A stretch of DNA of 6,588 nucleotides, taken from contig JAEYTU010000284.1 of assembly GCA_023433825.1 (NCBI GenBank), positions 1-6,588 on the forward strand. The letters run 5' to 3'. A program made the position numbers and the translations under genes. Positions 1 through 5,922 of the stretch are shown piece after piece. Source of the DNA: Planctomycetota bacterium (GTDB lineage: Bacteria > Planctomycetota > UBA1135 > UBA2386). Position 1 is the stretch's first letter, and each line of letters begins with the position of its first letter. A model generated the notes under the pieces. That model saw nothing but the letters and a program-made list of their open reading frames with translations. It did not search any database and was not told the DNA's origin.

Positions 1-765
1 GTCGTCGCCGTCCTCGGCGAGCGCGAGGACCGGCGCGCCCAGCCGCAGCCAGCTCCGCAGCATCCGACCGCTCGGATCGTGGACGCGGACGCGGCCGTCG
101 CGCGCACCGGACGCGATCGTTCCATCGCGGCGGAACACGATGCACTCGACGCCGTCGGTGTGGCCGGCGCATTCGATGCGCCGTTCGTCGCCGATCGTCG
201 TCGCCGTCAGCACGACCCGCCCGTCGCGACCACCGCTCGCGAGCCAGGCACCCGACGCGTCGAACGCGACCGCTCGACACGGCCCCGCGTGTCGCATCCG
301 TTCGACCGGCGCGTCCTTCGGACTGTCGATGCGCAGCAGACGAACGCTGCCGTCGGCGCACGCCGCAGCGCCGAGGCGTCCGTCGGCCGACGCGGCGACC
401 GCGTAGACGACGTCGCGGCCGACGCGATGCACGCTCGGCGCCTCGCCATTCCGCCCCTGCAGCCACAGCACACCGTCTCGCGCGGGCGTACCGCCGCCGA
501 CCAGCAATCGCGCGGGCCGACCCGAGGTCGCGTCGCCGGCGACCAGTGCGACGGCGAACGACCGATGCTGCGTGGCGCCGATGCCGACGAAGTGGTCGTC
601 GCGCGCGACGAGAAGGCCGCTGCGCGCACAGACGACGAGCGCGCCGTCCGGCAGTCGCCCGAGATCGGTGACCGGCCCGACGAGTTCGACCTGCTGCGGC
701 ACGGCGGCGCACGCCGCGACGGCGACGCCGAACGTCAGCGCGAACGCGAGCGACGAGCCTTTCAC
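1..765 (-). CDS. Exported WD40-repeat protein, last gene of the operon (C-terminus cut off by window edge)
   Basis: I translated this frame by hand: from GTG at 765-763 it stays open for 255 codons to base 1, so the C-terminal end is missing. The start is chosen because GTG overlaps the stop of the upstream DUF1501 gene by 4 bases (GTGA) and opens directly into a hydrophobic signal. The N-terminus (MKGSSLAFALTFGVAVAAC) ends in VAAC, which fits a lipobox with Cys19; cleavage by ordinary signal peptidase (ACA/AVPQQ) is the alternative. Blade-like repeats follow: 'VYAVAASADGRLGAAACADG' near residues 120-139, 'CRAVAFDASGAWLASGGRDG' near 163-182 and 'VECIVFRRDGTIASGARDG' near 206-224, the last preceded by GHTDG. 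'VGGGTPARDGVLWL' (89-102) resembles a phrase I associate with planctomycete WD40 proteins. WD40 propellers are scaffolds, so the likely role is assembling or docking the upstream products at the envelope. Partner and ligand are unknown. Confidence 0.87.
   Translation of the reverse strand, partial: MKGSSLAFALTFGVAVAACAAVPQQVELVGPVTDLGRLPDGALVVCARSGLLVARDDHFVGIGATQHRSFAVALVAGDATSGRPARLLVGGGTPARDGVLWLQGRNGEAPSVHRVGRDVVYAVAASADGRLGAAACADGSVRLLRIDSPKDAPVERMRHAGPCRAVAFDASGAWLASGGRDGRVVLTATTIGDERRIECAGHTDGVECIVFRRDGTIASGARDGRVRVHDPSGRMLRSWLRLGAPVLALAEDGDD
762..765 (-). promoter_or_regulatory. GTGA stop/start overlap: DUF1501 gene to WD40 gene
   Basis: The GTG of the WD40 gene (765-763) overlaps the TGA of the DUF1501 gene (764-762). 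No Shine-Dalgarno-like sequence precedes it (CGTGCTGCGCGACGC). This is the third 4-base overlap in a row in the operon and supports the GTG start of the truncated WD40 gene, whose signal peptide begins right here. Confidence 0.7.
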
Positions 766-2039
766 GCGTCGCGCAGCACGCCGGCGATCGGGGTCGCGCC
801 TTCGGCGACGAGACGCACCGGACGTCCATCGGACGTCGACAACACGCGCGTCAGATCGGCGCCGCGCAGCGTCAGCAACGTCGCGCACAGGTCCGCCGGC
901 GTGACCGCGTCGGTCGCCGGCTCCTCGCCGCGCGCATCGGTCGCACCGACGACGACACCGGCGCGAACGCCACCGCCGAACAGCAGCACCGACTGCGCGC
1001 GCGGCCAGTGGTCGCGGCCACCGGCAGGGTTCAGGCGCGGCGTTCGACCGAACTCGCTCGCGAGACAGACCGTGACGTCGTCCTCGAGGCCGTCGTCACG
1101 CAGCGCGTCGAGCAGCGCCGAGATCGCCTCGTCGATCTGCGTCAGCTTCGGCGGGAAGCCGTAGGTCAACGCGCGATGGATCCCGACGTGGTGATCCCAG
1201 CCGGTGTCGCGGACCAGCACGGTGCCGACGCCGGCCTTCGCCAGGCGCAACGCGAGCAAACACGACTGACCGAGCTTGTGCGCACCGAACTGCTGCCGAC
1301 GCGCGGCGGGCTCGCGGCGAACGTCGAACACCTCGCGCATCTGCGGCTGCGACGACAACGCTGCGGCGCGCCGGCGCAGCCGGTCGCGGTCGACTTCGGC
1401 CTGCGAACGCGGCGCGCCGTCGAGTTCGTCGAGCGTGCGGACCAGTTCGTCGATGCGCTCGTTGCCGGCGCCGGCGGCGAGGTTCGGGACGCGGAAGTCG
1501 GCGCGATGCGGCTCGCCACCGGTCGCGAACGGTTCGCACGCGGCTGGGAGGAACCCCGCGCCGCCGTAGTCGGGCACGTCGGGGACGACGACGTACGGCG
1601 GCAGTGTCGCGTCCGGCGGCGCGTCGAGCGCGGTCGCCGACCAGATCGACGGATGCACGAGGACCGGCGACGGCCGGTGCCCGGTCAGCAGCAGATGCGT
1701 GCCGCGGTCGTGGTTGCCTTCGCCGTGCGAGATCGAGCGCACCAACGCGCACCGACGCATCCGCGTCGCGAGGCGTCGCAGCGGCTCGCCGAGGAACACG
1801 CCGTCGACGTCGGCACGAACGATCGGCACGTCGCCGCGAACGTCCGGCGGCGCGTCCGGCTTGCCGTCGAAGCTGTCGAGGTGCGAGAGCCCACCGTCGA
1901 GCCAGACGACGATGACCTTGCGAACCTTGCGGGCGGTGCGCGCGGCCGTGCGCGCGGGCGCGTTCGCCGCCGCGTTCGCGGTCGCGAGCCACGGCGCCGT
2001 GGCGAGGAGTTGCAGGAACGTTCGTCGGTCGAGGTTCAT
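762..2039 (-). CDS. DUF1501 family protein with twin-arginine signal
   Basis: This 425-residue protein is close to the usual DUF1501 length. ATG 2039 is chosen because it overlaps the stop of the upstream DUF1549 gene (ATGA) and starts a twin-arginine signal, MNLDRRTFLQLLATAPWLA, followed by an Ala-rich stretch; the open frame reaches further upstream, but that extension is arginine-rich and lies inside the neighbour. Hallmarks appear in order: VWLDGGLSHLDSFDGKP at 45-61, SISHGEGNHDRGTHLLLTGH at 102-121, PPYVVVPD at 147-154, GTVLVRDTGWDHH at 272-284, SEFGRTPRLN at 328-337, GGRDHWP at 340-346 and LLFGGGVRAG at 352-361. DUF1501 is related to the alkaline-phosphatase/sulfatase fold, and the Asp/His positions in WLDGG, GWDHH and GRDHW resemble metal ligands of that fold. 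No substrate is established. The Tat signal suggests it is exported folded, possibly with metal bound. Its stop overlaps the WD40 gene start. Confidence 0.95.
   Translation of the reverse strand: MNLDRRTFLQLLATAPWLATANAAANAPARTAARTARKVRKVIVVWLDGGLSHLDSFDGKPDAPPDVRGDVPIVRADVDGVFLGEPLRRLATRMRRCALVRSISHGEGNHDRGTHLLLTGHRPSPVLVHPSIWSATALDAPPDATLPPYVVVPDVPDYGGAGFLPAACEPFATGGEPHRADFRVPNLAAGAGNERIDELVRTLDELDGAPRSQAEVDRDRLRRRAAALSSQPQMREVFDVRREPAARRQQFGAHKLGQSCLLALRLAKAGVGTVLVRDTGWDHHVGIHRALTYGFPPKLTQIDEAISALLDALRDDGLEDDVTVCLASEFGRTPRLNPAGGRDHWPRAQSVLLFGGGVRAGVVVGATDARGEEPATDAVTPADLCATLLTLRGADLTRVLSTSDGRPVRLVAEGATPIAGVLRDA
2036..2039 (-). promoter_or_regulatory. ATGA stop/start overlap: DUF1549 gene to DUF1501 gene
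   Basis: The ATG of the DUF1501 gene (2039-2037) overlaps the TGA of the DUF1549 gene (2038-2036). The bases just upstream (GGATCCTCGCG) hold no convincing Shine-Dalgarno site, so restart after termination is the likely mode of initiation. The Tat signal immediately after the ATG confirms the choice of start. Confidence 0.75.
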
Positions 2040-4072
2040 CGCGAGGATCCGTGTTCGCGCGTGGCGATCAGTGCGCGCAGCAGGTCGACGACGGCGGTGC
2101 GCGCCGTGTCGGTGGCGGTGTCGGCGGCGGCGGCCGTCAGACTCGGCGTGAGTGCCGCGCGCTCGTTCGCCGTCGGCAGGCGCGACAGCAACCGTAGGAA
2201 TGCGGCCTCCAGCGCCGCGTCGACGCCGTCGGTGCGCAGCGCCGTCGTGATCGACCGACACGCCGCACCGGCGCCGACGACGGCCGCGTCGAACACGCCG
2301 TTTCGCAACAGCAGCCGGCGCGCGAGCGGCGAGGGTGGGATCTCGACGTCGGGGCGCGGCACGCCGAGTGCCACCGCCGTCGCGTCGAGCCACGTTCGAA
2401 TCGGAACTTCGCTCGCGGTCCGTCGGGCGCCGTGGGCGGATGCCAGCGCGTCGCCGACGTCCCCGTCCGCGCCGTCGTCTCCGCCGTCGTCGCGCGGCGC
2501 GCTCGTCGCGCGATAGGCGTCACTCGTCACGACGAAGCGCACGAGCGCCCGCAGATCGCCGCCGGTGCGTCGGTACTCGGCGACGACCGCGTCGAGCATT
2601 CCGCCCATGCGCGCCGGGTTCGTCGGCCGCAGATCGTCGACCGGCTCGACCGGCGCGCGGCCGAGCAGCAGCCCGAGCAGACGATTGGCGACGACGCGCG
2701 CGAACGAGTCCGTGCCGGCGAGCGCGAGCCACCGGACCGACGCGAAGGCGTCGAGGTCGTCGGGAGCGGCGCCGGCGAGCGGCAGCAACCGCGGCGTCGC
2801 GGGTCGCCCTTCGTCGTCGTAGGCGGCACCGGCGACGACGCGACCATCGGGCGTGCGCCGCGTCGCGAGCAGCGCGCTGAGCCCGAGGTGATCCCCCTGT
2901 CGCCAACGGTCGAGCGGATGGTCGTGACAGCGCGCGCACGAGATCCGCAAGCCCAAGAACGCCGACGCGACGAACTCGGCGCGGTCGCGCGGGTCGCCAT
3001 GGCGTTCGATCAGCGCGTGGCCCGGGCGGAGCATCCGTTCGACGAGGCCGTCGAGAGGCACGTTCGCGGCGACGATCTCGCGGAACTGCGCGCGCAGTGC
3101 CGCGGCGTCGGCCGGCACCGAGAACCAGTCGGCGAGGTGCGTCGCGAAGCGTTCGACGAACGCGTCGTCCATCAACAGCGCGTCGATGGTCTCGGCGGCG
3201 GCGGTGTCCGGGTCGGTCAGGAAGCGGCGCGCGGCGTCGACGCTCGGCAACCGGCCGGCGAGGTCCAGATGCAGGCGACGCCCGAGCACGTGCGGCGGCG
3301 CGGTCGCGGCTGGCGTCAGACCGAGCGCGGACAGATGCGTCGTCCACGCGATGTCGAGCGCGTGCGTCGTGCGTGTCGTCGGCGGCGTCGGTGCGCCGAG
3401 CGGACGCACGATCTGCAGCACCGCGTCGGCGCCGGCATAGCGCGCCGAGACGAACGTCTCGCCCGGACCGACCGCGCGGATCACGCCGCTGCGATCGACG
3501 TCGGCGACACGCGGGTCCGTGCTCGCGAGCACGGCGAGCTCGGTCACGTCGCGCGACTCCCCGCTGTCGAACCTCGCGACGACGCGGACGCGCTCGCTGT
3601 CCTCACCGTTCGCCGTCGGTGCGCGTTCGAGACGGAGCTCGCGAAGGTGCGCGGAGCCTTCCCCGGACGGCGCGCCGGCGGCGACCCACGTTCGCAGGAT
3701 GGCGAAGCCATGGCTGTCCTTCGTCAGTCGACGCCCGCCGCCGTGCGGCATCGCCTGCGACGCCTTGCGCAGCAGCAGCGATTGGTCGGGCTCCGCGAAG
3801 TCGAGCCGGCGGCCGTCGAGATCGACGACGAGCGCGCGCCAGTCCGCCTCGGGATCGCCGCCGAACAGCGACAGCTTGAACCCGCCCTTGCCGGTCGCGC
3901 CGCCGTGGCAGTAGGCCGACGAACAGCCCTCGCGTTGCAGGATCGGCAGAACGTCGTGGACGAACGTCGGCGTCCGCGTCGGCGTGTCGTTCGATCGGCT
4001 CCGACCGTCGGTCGCGACGAGCGCGACGAGCGGCAGTGCCGAGCCGAGCAGCAGACGCAGGCCGCGTGTCAC
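2036..4072 (-). CDS. DUF1549/DUF1553 protein with cytochrome-like motifs and Big2-type domain
   Basis: The protein has 678 residues. GTG 4072 overlaps the upstream stop (GTGA) and leads into a Sec-type signal (about residues 1-20, MTRGLRLLLGSALPLVALVA). The N-terminal cytochrome-like region has C50-SSAY-C55-H56 (CX4CH), then GKGGFKLSLFGGDP (61-74), SLLLRKASQAMPHGGG (98-113) and a closing AILRTWVAAG (124-133), matching the domain seen at the front of Big2-containing planctomycete DUF1549 proteins. Residues about 145-223 look like a Big2-type beta domain (SRDVTELAVLASTDPRVADV, then GVIRAVGPGETFVSARYAG). DUF1549 runs from about 240 to 400 and contains ISCARCHDHPLDRW (377-390), a CXXCH motif. DUF1553 runs from about 445 to the C-terminus (NRLLGLLLGRAPVEPVDDLR at 463-482, SDAYRATSAP at 517-526), interrupted by an Asp/Gly-rich linker at 528-541. 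Haem attachment and an electron-transfer role are inferred from motifs only; the family has no assigned reaction. It is compact for the family. Confidence 0.95.
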   Translation of the reverse strand: MTRGLRLLLGSALPLVALVATDGRSRSNDTPTRTPTFVHDVLPILQREGCSSAYCHGGATGKGGFKLSLFGGDPEADWRALVVDLDGRRLDFAEPDQSLLLRKASQAMPHGGGRRLTKDSHGFAILRTWVAAGAPSGEGSAHLRELRLERAPTANGEDSERVRVVARFDSGESRDVTELAVLASTDPRVADVDRSGVIRAVGPGETFVSARYAGADAVLQIVRPLGAPTPPTTRTTHALDIAWTTHLSALGLTPAATAPPHVLGRRLHLDLAGRLPSVDAARRFLTDPDTAAAETIDALLMDDAFVERFATHLADWFSVPADAAALRAQFREIVAANVPLDGLVERMLRPGHALIERHGDPRDRAEFVASAFLGLRISCARCHDHPLDRWRQGDHLGLSALLATRRTPDGRVVAGAAYDDEGRPATPRLLPLAGAAPDDLDAFASVRWLALAGTDSFARVVANRLLGLLLGRAPVEPVDDLRPTNPARMGGMLDAVVAEYRRTGGDLRALVRFVVTSDAYRATSAPRDDGGDDGADGDVGDALASAHGARRTASEVPIRTWLDATAVALGVPRPDVEIPPSPLARRLLLRNGVFDAAVVGAGAACRSITTALRTDGVDAALEAAFLRLLSRLPTANERAALTPSLTAAAADTATDTARTAVVDLLRALIATREHGSSR
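4069..4072 (-). promoter_or_regulatory. GTGA stop/start overlap: redoxin-like gene to DUF1549 gene
   Basis: The TGA stop of the redoxin-like gene (4071-4069) shares bases with the GTG start of the DUF1549 gene (4072-4070). A GGGTGA sequence ends 3 bases before the GTG, on the minus strand; this spacing is short for a Shine-Dalgarno site but could help a terminating ribosome restart. It suggests translational coupling and fixes the downstream start. Confidence 0.7.
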
Positions 4073-5103
4073 CGGTCACCCGTGCGAGCGAGCCATTCGG
4101 CGACCTTCGTCCGAGCCACCTCCGGCGCGGCGCCCTCGCGCACGACGCGCTGCAGGATCGTTCGTGCTTGCGGGCGCAGATCGGGTTGCGCCTTCAGCCG
4201 TGTGTCGAGTTGCGCGAGCGCCGCCGTGACCTCGGCCTCGGCGACGTCGGCGCGTGCGAGGCGGCGCAGGATCCCGGCGAGGTCTTGGCCGACGTCGGCG
4301 GCCGGGCGTTCGTTCATCCGCGCAGCGTCCTGACGCATCGGCGCCGGATTGCCGCGGGTCTGCGCGAGTTGGCGCTCGAGTTCGGCGACGCGAGCGGCGA
4401 GCGCGCGGCGATCCTTCTCGAGCGTCGCGATGACGTCGAGCAACGCCGCGCGTTCCTGCGGCAGCGTCCACTCGAGGGTCTCGCGCAGCTCGCCGTCCTT
4501 CGTCGGTGCTGCGCCGACGAGTTGGCACAGCAGCATCTCGACGAAGCCGATGTCCTGCGCGCCGGTGTCGGTGAACGCGACCGAGTCGACGACGACGCCG
4601 TCGCGCGCGCGCACGAGCGTCAGCGTCGCCTTGCGATGGAGTGCGTAGTTGCCGGGCCCTTCGGCGCCGTCGGCGCCGACGACCATCGGGCGCCGCATCC
4701 GCAATGCGTTGACGACGGCGCTCGTGTGCTGCTCGGCCTTCGTCCGGTCGGCGTCGAGGCGAATGCAGAGCGTCCGCAAGCCATAGGCGGCGAGATCGGC
4801 CGCGGCGACGTCGAAGCCGCGCACGACCGGCGCGACGTTCCGCGTGACTTCGTGAACGAACAGGATCGCGACCGGGCCGCTCTGCAACTCGGGCGCGACG
4901 TCGCGTTCGACTCCGGCACGCTCACCGACGACGTCGACGATCCGCAGCTCGGTCAGCCGGCGGCCCTTCGGTGGCCCCGACTGGATCTTCTGTGCCTCGG
5001 TGGGTTCCGGCGGCTGCGTCGGCGACGCCGGCTCCTGGGCGGTGATCGTGGCGAGGAGCAGGACGGCGGCGATGGATGCGGGCGCGGACATCGCGGCAAC
5101 CAT
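4069..5103 (-). CDS. Exported redoxin-like protein without CxxC, with coiled coil; first gene of the operon
   Basis: The protein has 344 residues and a Sec signal (MSAPASIAAVLLLATITAQ from the second Met; ATG 5103 or ATG 5091 both fit and neither has a clear Shine-Dalgarno sequence). A Pro-rich linker (about 25-45) leads into a thioredoxin-like domain of roughly residues 50-197: GPVAILFVHEVTR (76-88) as the central strand, LRTLCIRLDADRTKAE (109-124), and DGAEGPGNYALHRKATLTLV (145-164), close to the 'DGAEGPGxYGLNR' phrase I know from planctomycete redoxin-domain proteins. The only mature cysteines are C113 and C193, far apart, so classical CxxC redox chemistry is unlikely. A heptad-rich coiled coil covers about 217-248 (ATLEKDRRALAARVAELER), followed by a helical Ala/Arg-rich tail to 344. 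It heads the overlapping four-gene operon; its stop lies within the GTGA of the DUF1549 gene. The role is unknown; a binding or assembly function fits better than catalysis. Confidence 0.85.
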   Translation of the reverse strand: MVAAMSAPASIAAVLLLATITAQEPASPTQPPEPTEAQKIQSGPPKGRRLTELRIVDVVGERAGVERDVAPELQSGPVAILFVHEVTRNVAPVVRGFDVAAADLAAYGLRTLCIRLDADRTKAEQHTSAVVNALRMRRPMVVGADGAEGPGNYALHRKATLTLVRARDGVVVDSVAFTDTGAQDIGFVEMLLCQLVGAAPTKDGELRETLEWTLPQERAALLDVIATLEKDRRALAARVAELERQLAQTRGNPAPMRQDAARMNERPAADVGQDLAGILRRLARADVAEAEVTAALAQLDTRLKAQPDLRPQARTILQRVVREGAAPEVARTKVAEWLARTGDR

Positions 5104-5167
5104 AGCGACGGGCTTCGGGGGGAGCCGGCGGGTGCGTACCGCTTCGGTCTCATCCGCGCGCGACCGT

Positions 5168-5184
5168 GCCCGCCGCCGGGCGGC
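5168..5184 (-). terminator. GC-rich inverted repeat in the 5104-5209 intergenic gap (weak terminator candidate)
   Basis: Downstream of the small secreted protein stop lies a GC-only palindrome that can fold two ways: GCCCG/CGGGC with a 4-base loop (5168-5181) or GCCGC/GCGGC with a 3-base loop (5172-5184). It starts about 26 bases after the stop on the minus strand. No T-run follows, so an intrinsic terminator is not demonstrated; GC-rich genomes make such short palindromes common. The same 106-base gap should hold the promoter of the four-gene operon if it has its own, but I see no recognisable -35/-10 pair. Confidence 0.2.
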
Positions 5185-5209
5185 TCGGAGACCGCCTACC
5201 GGCCGCTGG

Positions 5210-5830
5210 TCAGTTCCGAATCTCGAAGCACCCGGCGTTCAGCAGCTTGAACGAGATCTCCGGCGTGACCGTCACGAGGCCGGTCTGGAACAGCGCGATC
5301 TGGCCGACGAGGATCGGGTCGTTCGGGATCCGCACCGAGCGAACCGCGATCGTCACGCTGATGTCGGTGGACCAGTACAGGAAGTTCGTCAGCGGGTTCA
5401 GTTGCAGGCTGCCGAACTCGCCGACCGGCAGGAATCCCGGCGACGTCGACCAGAAGTACGGCACGAGCGCGCCGACCGGCGCGGGCGTCGTGAAGATGAC
5501 CGTGCTGCCGAGCCGGTAGCCGCCGAGCGAGGTCGTCGTCGTCGCGTTCGCCGCGTTTGCGATCTCGGTCACCTCCAGAAGATTGCACGCGCCGGTGGAC
5601 ACGGTGCTCGCGCGGAGATCGACGAGCCGTCCGGCGAACGTGCCGAGGTTGACCGTGCTGCTGCGCAGCAGGATGTCGGTGCAGGCGACGCGGTGCGTGG
5701 CGGACGGGTCGCACGCGCCGGACGGGGCGACCTCGATCCGCCCGGTCAGCGTGACCGGAACCTGCGCGCCGAGGGCGGCGCAACACGACGCAAGAACGAG
5801 AACGACGCAGCGGAGGAGATTCATGGACAT
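5210..5830 (-). CDS. Small secreted beta-rich protein with IPNDPxLVG motif
   Basis: The call is 206 residues from ATG 5830 (204 from ATG 5824). An upstream in-frame TTG at 5881 would only add a non-hydrophobic extension before the signal, so I reject it. The signal is MSMNLLRCVVLVLASCCAAL; it contains a LASC lipobox-like site (Cys16), but ALGA/Q just after it fits ordinary signal cleavage, so lipoprotein status is open. The mature part has four cysteines (C40, C50, C82, C201), enough for two disulfides. Residues about 25-95 (TLTGRIEV, CTDILLRSSTVNLGTFAGRL, NLLEVTEIA) resemble an OB-like barrel with a conserved 'sTVnLxxfxGxxV' strand. The second half (GEFGSLQLNPLTNFLYWSTD, then VRIPNDPILVGQIALFQTG at 166-184) matches a phrase common in secreted Planctomycetota proteins of unknown function, as I recall it. 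It may be a surface or matrix component. Spacing of 106 bases suggests it is not part of the overlapping operon downstream. Confidence 0.75.
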   Translation of the reverse strand: MSMNLLRCVVLVLASCCAALGAQVPVTLTGRIEVAPSGACDPSATHRVACTDILLRSSTVNLGTFAGRLVDLRASTVSTGACNLLEVTEIANAANATTTTSLGGYRLGSTVIFTTPAPVGALVPYFWSTSPGFLPVGEFGSLQLNPLTNFLYWSTDISVTIAVRSVRIPNDPILVGQIALFQTGLVTVTPEISFKLLNAGCFEIRN

Positions 5831-5906
5831 GAGTCGGAGCGGGGCCAGGGCGACGAACGCGCGCGGTATTGCCGCCGCCAAGGCTACGGGGACAGCGTGC
5901 GCGCGG

Positions 5907-5922
5907 CGGCTGCGTTCAGCCG
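5907..5922 (-). terminator. 6-bp stem with tetraloop spanning the stop codon of the LOR/SDH gene (weak)
   Basis: On the minus strand CGGCTG-AACG-CAGCCG forms a perfect 6-bp stem with a 4-base loop, and the TGA stop (5918-5916) sits at the stem/loop junction. There is no T-run downstream. It could slow termination or contribute to transcript 3' end formation, but a chance GC palindrome is equally likely. Confidence 0.2.

Noticed and set aside
2040..2393. N-terminal extension of the DUF1501 frame to an upstream start near 2393
   Set aside because: The extra sequence is arginine-rich, lies within the DUF1549/DUF1553 coding region and would bury the Tat signal; ATG 2039 with the ATGA overlap fits much better.
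5104..5209. Promoter for the four-gene operon
   Set aside because: I looked for -35/-10-like pairs and extended -10 motifs on the minus strand and found none I could defend; a promoter may still exist because Planctomycetota promoters are poorly defined by eye.
79..5250. Long plus-strand open frames (79-1164, 1008-2516, 2432-4333, 4036-5250, and 5000-6250 beyond) of several hundred codons
   Set aside because: They are antisense to well-recognised minus-strand genes, overlap one another, and read as Arg/Ala/Asp/Val-rich low-complexity protein with no motif. In very GC-rich DNA stop codons are scarce, so such shadows are expected.
5831..5881. TTG at 5881 as start of the small secreted protein
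   Set aside because: It adds 17 residues (including a Pro and two Arg) before the signal peptide; the ATG codons at 5830 and 5824 place the hydrophobic core at the N-terminus as expected.
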